Shown piece after piece: positions 1 through 6,821 of a stretch of DNA of 8,836 bases. The DNA is from Armatimonadota bacterium (GTDB lineage Bacteria; Armatimonadota; Hebobacteria; Hebobacterales; WVXJ01), in the NCBI GenBank assembly GCA_011773575.1, contig WVXJ01000063.1, positions 1,831 to 10,666 on the forward strand. The letters run 5' to 3'. Every line of letters starts with the position of its first letter. Within the stretch, counting starts at the first letter, position 1. The notes beneath the pieces are model-generated. The model was given only the letters and a program-made list of their open reading frames with translations. It had not been told where the DNA came from and searched no databases. The position numbers and the translations under genes were made by a program.

Positions 1-422
1 CGCTTATTCACCTGTTCTCTCTGGGAGAGGAGTTCATCCAGTTCCGACTGGCCCAGGACGCTGCGCAAGGTGGTCTGGGAAATGAGGCTGGTGGCTTTGA
101 CATAATTCTCCACTTGCACGACGGCATCCATGGGGTTCATGACGCGGAAGTAGATCACCGCGTCAACCGTAGTAGGGACATTATCTCTGGTCATCAGTTC
201 CTGTTTCTGCACATCCATGGTGACGACGCGCAGGTCAATCTTCAGCATCTTATCCACTACAGGGATAACATAGATCAGGCCAGGCCCTTTGGCTCCGACC
301 AATCTACCCAAACGGAAGATAACACCTCGCTCATACTCCCTCAGGATGCGGATTCCGGAGATGATCACGAGGGCGATGAAAATCAAGGCGGCAATCAGCC
401 ATCCGGTTGCGGCATTCTCCAT
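1..422 (-). CDS. Slipin / stomatin-like SPFH (band 7) membrane protein, partial
   Basis: Only the first 140 codons are present; the gene runs off the left edge. The start is ATG at 422, preceded on the minus strand by an AAGGGGA-type SD. The translation has a hydrophobic N-terminal helix (residues about 8-24), then the stomatin signature: REYERGVIFRLGR at about 32-44, GPGLIYVIPVVDKM, the strand DLRVVTMDVQ, and the TRDNVPTTVDAVIYFRV segment typical of slipin band 7 domains. The visible part ends in the region following VENYVKATSLISQTTLRSVLG. Slipins are membrane-anchored oligomeric scaffolds, and in prokaryotes they are commonly encoded next to NfeD proteases, as here (69 bp downstream of nfeD, same strand). 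In Pyrococcus the NfeD protease cleaves the C-terminal tail of its partner stomatin; whether this protein has such a tail cannot be seen. The family call is firm, and the cellular role is inferred from the family. Confidence 0.93.
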   Translation of the reverse strand, partial: MENAATGWLIAALIFIALVIISGIRILREYERGVIFRLGRLVGAKGPGLIYVIPVVDKMLKIDLRVVTMDVQKQELMTRDNVPTTVDAVIYFRVMNPMDAVVQVENYVKATSLISQTTLRSVLGQSELDELLSQREQVNK

Positions 423-491
423 TTTTCAATCCCCTTTCCTTGGTCTAAGATAAGCCTGGAATTCGCAGATATCTCGAGTTCGTATTCAATA

Positions 492-1853
492 CTACTGATG
501 CTGCTCCTCGGGAAGTGGTTGGACGACAAGGGTAAGGCCTTCCATTGCCACTACTTCCACCTTCTCCCCTGGGGCGATGTTTCCCTGCCGGCTGCGGGCT
601 CTCCAGAGTTCGCCCGCAATGGAGATTTCGCCTCTCGTGTCCTCGGAAAGCGCGGAAGCAGCCTTCCCCTTCATTCCGAGCATTCCCTCTTTGCCGGTGG
701 TGGGCTTGCGCAAATGAGCCCGCACCGCGGCACCAATAGCAAAGATGAAAAAGCCTCCGAGCAGTATCGTTGTTGCCACAATGACTTGCCAGGACATTTT
801 TACGACTCCTGAGTAGCGAGTATCAACCAACATCACCGCGCCGATGACAAACGCAATGACTCCTCCTATGCTCAATATGCCGTGAGAGGGCATCTTGATG
901 TCCAAAATGAGAAGCAGCAAACCAAACCCGATGAGCGCCAGCCCGGTGGTTGTGACCGGCAAGACGGAGATGGAATAAAGCGCCAGCAGAAGAGAGATTC
1001 CCCCCACCACTCCGGGGAGAATGGCGCCGGGGTTTTGAAGTTCGAAGAGAATACCCATGGCGGCGAGAGCGAGCAGAATCAGGAGCAGATTGGGATCGGC
1101 CAACTGGTGCAGGAAGCGATCCTTGGCACTGGGAGGTATCTCAACTGTTGCCGCACCTTTCGTATGAAGGGTGGTCTCCTTGTCTTTGACTTCTGCGGTG
1201 CGCCCATCCAGCCATTTGAGCAGTTCCTCCATATTGGGCTGGAGCGAATCCACCACCTTCAGTTCCAAGGCCTGAGAGGCCGTGACAGTTGCGCTTTCCC
1301 GCACCGCCTTTTCCGCCCAGTCCGCATTGCGTCCATTGGCTTCGGCGATAGTACGCGCCTTCGTAGCAAAGGCGTTGACGATCTTCTCCATGACGGCGGA
1401 GGACTGCTCCCGCACCTTTTCCCCTTCCTCCGCCGGCGGCTCCGGAGTTGGAATTAACTGCATGGGGTGGGCCGCTCCAATTACGGTGTCCGGGTGCATA
1501 ACCGCGAAGTGGGCAGCAAGGGTAATGAATGTGCCTGCGGAAAATGCCTCCGCCCCGCGCGGAGCCACATAGATTACGGTTGGCAGGGGACTGTTGAGCA
1601 GCGCCTCCACCATTTCGTTCATGGATTTACCCAGCCCGCCGGGGGTGTTGAGGCGGATGATGAGACATTCGGCGCGGTTCTCCTGGGCTTCACCCAAAGC
1701 CCGCTCCAGGTAGTCGGCCATGGCGGGGTCAATGACCCCTTCAATGGTAATGACATTGACTTCCCCGGCGGCGAATGCGCCTGCTGCGCCGCCCAGGACA
1801 ATTGCCATTCCCAGCAAGATGAAAATGAGCAGGAGTTTCGATGCGCGCTTCAT
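492..1853 (-). CDS. NfeD-family membrane-bound serine protease (long, NfeD1b-type)
   Basis: I place the start at ATG 1853: it has a GGAG SD six bases upstream and begins a clean signal peptide (MKRASKLLLIF..., cleavage near residues 28-29). The ORF could extend to 1919, but that would bury the signal peptide. The protein is 453 residues. The ClpP-class protease domain spans about 33-225, with NTPGG at 69-73 and the nucleophile motif FSAGTFI (Ser105). A lysine in MEKIVN (Lys157) matches the Ser-Lys dyad known for the Pyrococcus homologue. About five membrane segments follow (roughly 254-377), then a C-terminal NfeD OB-fold domain (about 389-448). It is probably an envelope protease acting with the downstream slipin in membrane quality control. 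A proline- and glutamate-rich stretch (residues about 135-150) separates the two catalytic residues. It lies 43 bp after the TPR gene, so co-transcription is likely. Confidence 0.93.
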   Translation of the reverse strand: MKRASKLLLIFILLGMAIVLGGAAGAFAAGEVNVITIEGVIDPAMADYLERALGEAQENRAECLIIRLNTPGGLGKSMNEMVEALLNSPLPTVIYVAPRGAEAFSAGTFITLAAHFAVMHPDTVIGAAHPMQLIPTPEPPAEEGEKVREQSSAVMEKIVNAFATKARTIAEANGRNADWAEKAVRESATVTASQALELKVVDSLQPNMEELLKWLDGRTAEVKDKETTLHTKGAATVEIPPSAKDRFLHQLADPNLLLILLALAAMGILFELQNPGAILPGVVGGISLLLALYSISVLPVTTTGLALIGFGLLLLILDIKMPSHGILSIGGVIAFVIGAVMLVDTRYSGVVKMSWQVIVATTILLGGFFIFAIGAAVRAHLRKPTTGKEGMLGMKGKAASALSEDTRGEISIAGELWRARSRQGNIAPGEKVEVVAMEGLTLVVQPLPEEQHQ

Positions 1854-1896
1854 GTTCTGCTCCGCTAAGTTGAGCATTTCCGTTCCAAAACTGATC

Positions 1897-3201
1897 TTAC
1901 CTGCGTGATATATCCGCATGTTGTCCGAATATATCCAACCGCGGCGCTCTCATCCAGGTACGTGTTTGCCAACAGGGCAAATCTTCGGCGCCGTCGCCAT
2001 ATAGCTCTTTGGGTTCTTTGCTCTTGAAGATTCGCTTGAGATGTTGAGTAAAGGCCAGCACCAATAATACTATGGGCATGATAACCGCTTTCAAGTCAAT
2101 CCTTCGAAAATGCTCGGCCAGTTGGCGAAACTCCTCCAGATTATAGAATATCCATGAGAAAGCGATTGCGAGGATCGCGATAATCTTGGCTGCGGTTATG
2201 AGAGGCCGTTTCGATTTCTTCTCGGGCGCAACACCTTCGCCTCTGTCCACACAGCGAGCACACTGCGCGGCCATCTCTTTCCAGGAGGAGAGTGGATTCT
2301 GGGACAGGGCCTGGATCTCCATGCGCGCTTGCTCCCACTTGCCCTGCATCCGCAATGAGCAAATCAGAAATGAACGCGCCGATGCCCCTCTGCCCTCCGG
2401 CCCCTTCTCATACCGGAAATACTCCTCCGCGGCGCCGTATTCTTGGTTATGGTAATAGGCCAGTCCCAATGCAATACGGCTCCGCGCATCCCCGGGACGA
2501 TAGTCATAAGCATTCTCGAGAGCGTGGATGGCGGCTCGGTTCTTCCTGCGCAGCAGCCTGGCTATCCCCAGATGCCACCAGGCATCCGGGTCATGGGCAT
2601 CCGCCTTTACCGCTTTTCGGAATGCGGATTCCGCAGCCCTTGGATGCCATCTTGCTACCGCCAGTCTGCCGAGTTCCAGATTGGCGCCGGCCGCGAAAGC
2701 ATAGGAATTCGCCTTTGATCGTTCCCATGCGGCCGGGTGAAGATCGACTTTGCCGAATTCAGAGAGCAAATCCGTATATGGATCAATGAGAGCATTTTGC
2801 GCCTTCTGGCGCGCCTCTGCCATTCGCCGGAAGTAATCCTCATGGCGCAGGTCAATGCGTATGTCAGCTTCTTTTCGCACGGGCCGGGATTCAAGGAGTT
2901 CTTCTTCTCTCTCCTTGGCTTGTTTCTCAATCTCTTCCCGTGTTCTCCATATGTCGCTTCCGGATTTTGGCTGGAGGTCCTCTATCTTCTCGTCTTCTTC
3001 TGTTTCCCTCGGCATCCAGCCTTCGGTTATCAGCCCCTCCCCCAGGCCTGTCTGGCGCGGCTCTGTGAGCAGGGTCCATACGCGCTCCCATTCCGGCTCA
3101 GGTTGGGGTTGAGGCGCGAACAGCTGCAAAAACCCGCCCGAGGCGGGAGATTCCTCTTGCGCCGACTTCTCCAGGACTGTTGACCATTGAGATTCAGTCA
3201 C
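1897..3201 (-). CDS. TPR-repeat protein with two C-terminal membrane segments, function unknown
   Basis: I do not recognise a named family. I chose GTG at 3201 (434 residues) because GAGAAGG sits five bases upstream; a GTG at 3225 adds eight residues but has no good SD. Residues 1-80 look low-complexity and acidic. About 84-138 is a highly charged, helix-rich and probably coiled-coil stretch (REEIEKQAKEREEELLESR and following). Four TPR-like helical hairpins follow at about 172-203, 205-237 (PDAWWHLGIARLLRRKNRAAI), 239-270 (LGLAYYHNQEYGAAEEYF) and 273-303. A CARC pair is at 314-317. Two hydrophobic segments at about 333-353 and 372-386 suggest a tail-anchored or hairpin membrane protein with the TPRs in the cytoplasm. 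There is no N-terminal signal peptide. It is the first gene of the apparent operon with nfeD and slipin, so a scaffolding role in that membrane complex is a reasonable but unproven inference. Confidence 0.8.
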   Translation of the reverse strand: MTESQWSTVLEKSAQEESPASGGFLQLFAPQPQPEPEWERVWTLLTEPRQTGLGEGLITEGWMPRETEEDEKIEDLQPKSGSDIWRTREEIEKQAKEREEELLESRPVRKEADIRIDLRHEDYFRRMAEARQKAQNALIDPYTDLLSEFGKVDLHPAAWERSKANSYAFAAGANLELGRLAVARWHPRAAESAFRKAVKADAHDPDAWWHLGIARLLRRKNRAAIHALENAYDYRPGDARSRIALGLAYYHNQEYGAAEEYFRYEKGPEGRGASARSFLICSLRMQGKWEQARMEIQALSQNPLSSWKEMAAQCARCVDRGEGVAPEKKSKRPLITAAKIIAILAIAFSWIFYNLEEFRQLAEHFRRIDLKAVIMPIVLLVLAFTQHLKRIFKSKEPKELYGDGAEDLPCWQTRTWMRAPRLDIFGQHADISRR

Positions 3202-3233
3202 TTCAACCTTCTCAAACGACGGCACGACTGCTT

Positions 3234-3252
3234 TTCTGCCGCTCCGGCAGAA
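3234..3252. promoter_or_regulatory. Perfect 8-bp inverted repeat (hairpin or operator) in the TPR gene leader
   Basis: The sequence TTCTGCCG, a three-base spacer, then CGGCAGAA is a perfect dyad. On the minus strand it would lie in the 5' leader of the TPR-nfeD-slipin transcript, eight bases before the GTG at 3225 and 32 bases before the preferred start at 3201. It is followed by AAAAG rather than a U-run, so it is not a terminator. It could be an RNA hairpin that influences translation start or mRNA stability, or a DNA operator. The dyad is directly visible; its function is not known. Confidence 0.55.
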
Positions 3253-3280
3253 CCGTCAGATGTGTTTGTTCCGCTTGCTT

Positions 3281-3310
3281 ATCATAGCGAATGGGAGACT
3301 TTTCCGCCAG
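3281..3310 (-). promoter_or_regulatory. Candidate promoter for the TPR-nfeD-slipin operon
   Basis: Read on the minus strand, TATGAT (3286-3281, five of six matches to the -10 consensus) lies 18 bases downstream of CTGGCG (3310-3305, three of six matches to -35). Predicted transcription would begin near 3274, leaving a leader of about 50-70 bases that includes the inverted repeat. The -10 is good and the -35 is weak, so this is a modest call supported mainly by its position. Confidence 0.4.
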
Positions 3311-3356
3311 TTCGCTGTGAACTTTTTCACTCTGACAGGACCCTCCTCGGGCTCGG

Positions 3357-3385
3357 TTGACATCTGTTCTCGGCAGCCCCACAAT
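3357..3385 (+). promoter_or_regulatory. Candidate sigma-70 promoter for fdhD
   Basis: A consensus -35 TTGACA at 3357-3362 is followed after 17 bases by CACAAT at 3380-3385 (four of six matches to -10); the overlapping CAATAT two bases on is an alternative. Transcription would begin around 3392-3396, essentially at the ATG of fdhD at 3396. That suggests either a leaderless message or a start codon further in. The TTG within the -35 could be mistaken for a start codon, but its promoter-like context and lack of an SD argue against that use. Confidence 0.5.
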
Positions 3386-3395
3386 ATCGCGCGAG

Positions 3396-4253
3396 ATGGA
3401 CAAAGAGAACGGAAAGACCCAGCCGGCTAAACAGATGCAGGTCTTGCGCTTGCGGATGGCGGATTCGGAAGACGCGGCGGCCGGGTTCGCCGCGGAGACT
3501 GTGCAGGACGCGATTGCGATTGAGCGTCCGGTCAATATCGAGATCAACGGGCAACTGGCGGCGGTCGTCATGGCTTTGCCTGGTTCAGAAGAGGAGCTTG
3601 CGGCCGGGTTTGTGCTTGGCCACGGACTTGTTCGCAATCGCGAAGACTTGCTGTTATTGCGCGCCTGTGAACCTGAGCCGCCGTCTGATGGAAAGGGCGA
3701 TGCGGCCCAATGGCCGGTGCGGGTGAAAGTGGTGGTCCCCGTGTTCAAACAGCCGGATACGCCTGGGCCGCTGATCGTCAGATATGCCTGTGGAGCCGTT
3801 GGAGAAGGATCTTCTCCTCCCCGGCAAGACCCCATTGCTTTGGGGCTGAAGGTCAAGGCCCAGTCGCTGAAGGAGATGCTGGCTGACTTGTCAGCAGGAC
3901 AGGAAGCCTTTCGGACTACCGGCGGCACCCATGCTGCGGGGCTTTTTGAGGCCGGCGGCAAACTGCTGATAGTCAGAGAAGATATCGGGCGGCACAATGC
4001 TATCGACCGCGTGCTGGGCCGGGCTCTGCTGGAAGAGATAGAACTGTCCAACAAGGTCCTCATCACCACTGGGCGGGCCAGCGCGGATTTGGTATTCAAG
4101 GCGCTTTCTGCAAGGCTGCCGATTCTGGCTTCTCTTTCTGCGCCCACCGCGCTTGCCGCGGATTGGGCGAAAGAAGGAGGCCTCACCCTCATCGGTTTCT
4201 TGCGCCCAAGAAGATTCAATATCTACACCTGGCCCGAGCGAATCCTCAACTGA
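3396..4253 (+). CDS. fdhD: FdhD: sulfurtransferase for formate dehydrogenase maturation
   Basis: FdhD passes sulfur from a cysteine desulfurase to the bis-MGD molybdenum (or tungsten) cofactor before insertion into formate dehydrogenase, in the cytoplasm. The protein is 285 residues from ATG 3396, close to the usual 260-280. Family hallmarks are the N-terminal ELAAGFVLGHGLV block (about 68-79), the TGGTHAAGLF block (175-184), REDIGRHNAIDRVLG (194-208), TTGRASADLVFKA (224-236) and the C-terminal IGFLRPRRFNIYTWPERI (266-283). The normal CGxC sulfur-relay motif reads Cys132-Gly-Ala-Val135, so the second cysteine is missing. No SD precedes the ATG; Met codons at 3435 and 3453 are alternatives and also lack one. 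moaA follows 71 bp downstream, giving a molybdenum-cofactor gene pair. No formate dehydrogenase gene is in the window. The family call is firm; the exact start is uncertain. Confidence 0.92.
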   Translation: MDKENGKTQPAKQMQVLRLRMADSEDAAAGFAAETVQDAIAIERPVNIEINGQLAAVVMALPGSEEELAAGFVLGHGLVRNREDLLLLRACEPEPPSDGKGDAAQWPVRVKVVVPVFKQPDTPGPLIVRYACGAVGEGSSPPRQDPIALGLKVKAQSLKEMLADLSAGQEAFRTTGGTHAAGLFEAGGKLLIVREDIGRHNAIDRVLGRALLEEIELSNKVLITTGRASADLVFKALSARLPILASLSAPTALAADWAKEGGLTLIGFLRPRRFNIYTWPERILN

Positions 4254-4278
4254 ACGCTTTTTGGGGGTATGCTATAAT
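4250..4278 (+). promoter_or_regulatory. Extended -10 promoter for moaA
   Basis: TGCTATAAT at 4270-4278 is a perfect extended -10 element (TGn plus TATAAT). A weak -35, CTGAAC at 4250-4255 (three of six matches), is 17 bases upstream and overlaps the fdhD stop codon. Transcription would begin near 4285, giving a leader of about 40 bases before moaA. This would let moaA and the genes after it be expressed independently of fdhD. Confidence 0.65.
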
Positions 4279-4324
4279 GATTTTCGCCGGCTCTCCCGCC
4301 GAATCTCTTACCTGGAAAGAGTGA

Positions 4325-5326
4325 ATGATTTTCGATTCTCATGGGCGCTGCATACGCTACCTGCGAATCTCAGTTACTGACAGGTGCAATCTGCGCTGCA
4401 TCTATTGTATGTCCGAACGCAGAATTTGCCTGTCTGATTTAGAACACATTCTCACCTATGAAGAGATTGAGCGGGTAGTCAGAATAGCGACCTCTCTGGA
4501 GATCGGTTTTATCCGGCTTACTGGAGGTGAGCCATTGGTGCGAAGGGAGGTTTGTTCATTGGTGAAACGGCTCTCTCGGATTCCCGGCCTGACCGACCTC
4601 TCTCTCACTACCAACGGCACTCTGCTCGAACCGCTCGCCTCTTCTCTGCAAAAGGCAGGCCTCAAGCGAGTGAATATCAGCCTGGACACATTGGATGAAG
4701 GAAGATTCAGCTGCCTCACCCGAGGGGGCGATTTGAGTTGTGTCAGGGCCGGCATTTACGCAGCCCTGAATGCCGGGCTGGAGCCTGTGAAGATAAATGT
4801 CGTGCTCTTCGCGGATGAGAATGGAGAACCTCCCGAGAATGATATCCTTGGCTTCGCGGAGATGAGCCGGAATCTGCCGCTGCATGTTAGGTTCATCGAG
4901 TGGATGCCTGCCTTCGGTGAATATCAGCATAATGGGGGCGACGGAAGAGACGCCATGAAGCCCCTTTCAGAGAATTGGGCCAAGAAGGTGCTTTCAAGGC
5001 TGGGCAAACTCTATCCTTATTCCGGCCCCGTCAGTGGCGGACCTGCGCGCTATTTTCGTTATGCCGGTGCGGCGGGGAGCATCGGATTCATAGCCCCTCT
5101 GAGCGCGCCCTTTTGCGGCGAGTGCTCACGTCTGAGACTTACCTCCACCGGCAAACTCAGGTCATGCCTGTTGCATGATGGTGAAGTTGATTTGCGCAGA
5201 CCCATGCGCAATGGTGCGACGGATGCGGAAATCGTCGCTCTCTTCTTGCGGGCCGCCCAGCAGAAGCCGGCCTCTTATTCTCCAGAGGCGGCCTCATCAG
5301 CCTCTATGTCCTGGATCGGCGGATAA
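4325..5326 (+). CDS. moaA: MoaA: GTP 3',8-cyclase, radical SAM enzyme of molybdopterin synthesis
   Basis: MoaA opens molybdenum-cofactor biosynthesis by converting GTP to 3',8-cyclo-7,8-dihydro-GTP, which MoaC then uses. The 333 residues match the family length. The N-terminal radical SAM cluster motif is CNLRCIYC (Cys21, Cys25, Cys28), preceded by the family-typical GRCIRYLRISVTDR. The SAM-binding GGEP is at 67-70, and TTNGTL and ISLDTLD follow. The second, substrate-side 4Fe-4S cluster is bound by Cys264, Cys267 and Cys281 (CGECSRLRLTSTGKLRSC). The C-terminus ends in the functionally important double glycine (SWIGG). ATG 4325 has a GGAAAG SD five bases upstream. The gene sits after fdhD and has its own strong promoter. 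No moaC, moaE or mobA is nearby, so the rest of the pathway must be elsewhere. All key residues are intact. Confidence 0.96.
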   Translation: MIFDSHGRCIRYLRISVTDRCNLRCIYCMSERRICLSDLEHILTYEEIERVVRIATSLEIGFIRLTGGEPLVRREVCSLVKRLSRIPGLTDLSLTTNGTLLEPLASSLQKAGLKRVNISLDTLDEGRFSCLTRGGDLSCVRAGIYAALNAGLEPVKINVVLFADENGEPPENDILGFAEMSRNLPLHVRFIEWMPAFGEYQHNGGDGRDAMKPLSENWAKKVLSRLGKLYPYSGPVSGGPARYFRYAGAAGSIGFIAPLSAPFCGECSRLRLTSTGKLRSCLLHDGEVDLRRPMRNGATDAEIVALFLRAAQQKPASYSPEAASSASMSWIGG

Positions 5327-5347
5327 CGAACCGGGGGAAACGGAAAC

Positions 5348-5992
5348 GTGCTATACTATCTGGGCCGGACATTATTTCGAGCGATCTTCCGGTGCCTGTG
5401 CCTTTGGGAAGTGGAAGGGCGAGAGAACTTGCCGAAAAGCGGTGGCCTGATCCTCGCTCCCAATCATATCTCCTATCTGGATCCACCACTGGCAGGATCA
5501 GCCGTAGGCAGACCTGTCTATTTCATGGCCAAACAGGAACTCTTCTCGGTCCCTGTATTGGGCTGGTTGATTCGACGCACTCACGCCTTTCCCGTGAACC
5601 GGGGCAGGGCGGATCGACAGGCGCTGAGAAAAGCACAAGCACTGCTGGAAAAAGGAGAGGTTGTTGTAATGTTTCCGGAGGGGCGGCGCAGCCTGGACGG
5701 GCGTCTGCAGCAGGCCGAACTCGGGCTCGCTCTGATCGCGGCTCGAGCCAAGGCGCCGGTGGTGCCGATGGCTCTAATCGGATCAAATCGCGCCCTGCCC
5801 GGAGGCTCGCCATTTTTCCGGCCCGCCAAAATAAGAGTGAAGATAGGCTCTCCCATAGTGTTCGATACAACGGCCAATCCTCGCTTCTCACGGGAAGCGC
5901 TCCAGCCTTTTGCTGATAGAATTATGGAAGCCATTCGCCGGATGCTGCCTGAAGAGATGAGGGGAACACCCGCACAGCCGGAGGAATGCTGA
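5348..5992 (+). CDS. plsC: PlsC-type 1-acyl-sn-glycerol-3-phosphate acyltransferase
   Basis: Members of this family transfer a fatty acyl group to position 2 of lysophosphatidic acid to make phosphatidic acid at the inner face of the membrane. The 214 residues start at GTG 5348, with a GGGGGA SD about nine bases upstream. The catalytic HX4D box is NHISYLD (His40, Asp45). Other acyltransferase blocks are AFPVNRGRADRQALRKA (80-96, block II), FPEGRRS (109-115, block III, with Arg in place of the more common Thr) and VVPMALIGS (block IV). Hydrophobic content at the N-terminus (residues 1-20) is modest, typical of short bacterial PlsC proteins. It follows moaA by 21 bp and ends one base before the next gene's ATG, so it is probably read as part of the same transcript. 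Acyl-chain and acceptor specificity cannot be read from sequence. Confidence 0.93.
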   Translation: MLYYLGRTLFRAIFRCLCLWEVEGRENLPKSGGLILAPNHISYLDPPLAGSAVGRPVYFMAKQELFSVPVLGWLIRRTHAFPVNRGRADRQALRKAQALLEKGEVVVMFPEGRRSLDGRLQQAELGLALIAARAKAPVVPMALIGSNRALPGGSPFFRPAKIRVKIGSPIVFDTTANPRFSREALQPFADRIMEAIRRMLPEEMRGTPAQPEEC

Positions 5993-5993
5993 G

Positions 5994-6821
5994 ATGAACC
6001 AGAGACCTGTTCGATTTCCGCACTTCATTTATATGACCATAATCATTATTCTCAGTGTACTGCTGGGGGTCACTCTCGGCATGTTGGGTCAGGCCGGAGG
6101 CCGGGTGCATCCCAAGGCTGTCGCGGCTATGCCTGTAACCATGCAGGGACTGGAAACATTCGAGGCGGCCTTTAATCAGATTGCGGAAAAGGCCGCCCCT
6201 GCTGTCGTGAACATCAATACAGAGCAAATCGTCCGACGGCGGCACCCTATGGATGAACTTTTTGAAGAGTTCTTCGGCCGGCGCAGTCCCTTCACTTATC
6301 GTGAGCGTGTCACCAACCTCGGCTCCGGAGTGATTATTCGACGGGATGGCTACATCCTTACCAATGTGCATGTAATCGCCGGTGCTGACCAGATAAAGGT
6401 GACCCTGGAGGATGGGGAGAATTATCAGGCGCGGGTGGTTTCGGTCAGCCCCCGCAATGACCTTGCGATAATCAAGATAGATGCGCAGAAAGAACTGACG
6501 CCGGCCCCGCTGGGAGACGCGGACGCGACGAAGGTAGGATCCTGGGCAATTGCAGTAGGCAGCCCGTTCGGGCTTACCCAGACGGTAACAGTGGGCGTCA
6601 TAAGCGCAAAAGGCCGCGGCGAATATCGAGACCTCCTGCAGACCGATGCCTCCATCAATGTCGGCAACAGCGGCGGGCCGCTTCTGAATCTAAGAGGGGA
6701 GGTAATCGGCGTCAATCAGGCGATACTCTCACCCGCGCGGGTGGGAAACATAGGTATAGGGTTTGCCATTCCCATTAATGTAAAGACGCGTCAGCTCATT
6801 GAAGAGATGCTTTCCGGCTGA
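5994..6821 (+). CDS. HtrA/DegP-like trypsin-fold serine protease without a PDZ domain
   Basis: The start is ATG 5994, with a GGAGGA SD overlapping the end of plsC. Of 275 residues, about 12-32 form a single membrane anchor (signal-anchor type), which would place the protease domain outside the cytoplasmic membrane. The complete trypsin-like triad is visible: His126 in ILTNVHVIAG, Asp156 in RNDLAIIKI and Ser226 in VGNSGGPLLN. The family motifs LGSGVIIRRDGYI (109-121) and GSPFGLTQTVTVGVIS (189-204) are also present. The protease fold ends in IGFAIPINVKTRQLIEEML, exactly where HtrA proteins normally continue into one or two PDZ domains, but here a stop codon follows at once. The next 36 bp contain no PDZ remnant in any frame. 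Function is probably envelope protein quality control, but substrate recognition must differ from PDZ-bearing relatives. A natural short form is more likely than a recent truncation. Confidence 0.93.
   Translation: MNQRPVRFPHFIYMTIIIILSVLLGVTLGMLGQAGGRVHPKAVAAMPVTMQGLETFEAAFNQIAEKAAPAVVNINTEQIVRRRHPMDELFEEFFGRRSPFTYRERVTNLGSGVIIRRDGYILTNVHVIAGADQIKVTLEDGENYQARVVSVSPRNDLAIIKIDAQKELTPAPLGDADATKVGSWAIAVGSPFGLTQTVTVGVISAKGRGEYRDLLQTDASINVGNSGGPLLNLRGEVIGVNQAILSPARVGNIGIGFAIPINVKTRQLIEEMLSG

Noticed and set aside
114..812. 232-codon plus-strand open frame across the slipin-nfeD junction
   Set aside because: It runs opposite two well-supported genes, and the product has a shadow-like composition with no recognisable motif.
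1854..1919. Longer NfeD start at ATG 1919 (or 1877)
   Set aside because: These add 22 (or 8) residues ahead of a typical signal peptide and have weaker SDs. The 1919 start would also overlap the TPR gene.
3309..3327. Possible plus-strand terminator: AGTTC, five bases, GAACT, then TTTTT
   Set aside because: The stem is only 5 bp, and no plus-strand gene lies upstream to be terminated. It is probably chance in an AT-richer spacer.
3212..4219. 335-codon open frame on the minus strand across fdhD
   Set aside because: It is antisense to a clearly conserved fdhD, its product is serine/arginine-rich with no family motif, and it has no SD. High G+C content explains the open frame.
5349..5357. TGCTATACT extended -10-like element at the plsC start
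   Set aside because: A start of transcription there would fall inside plsC, and no -35 is present. The match overlaps the GTG start and first codons.
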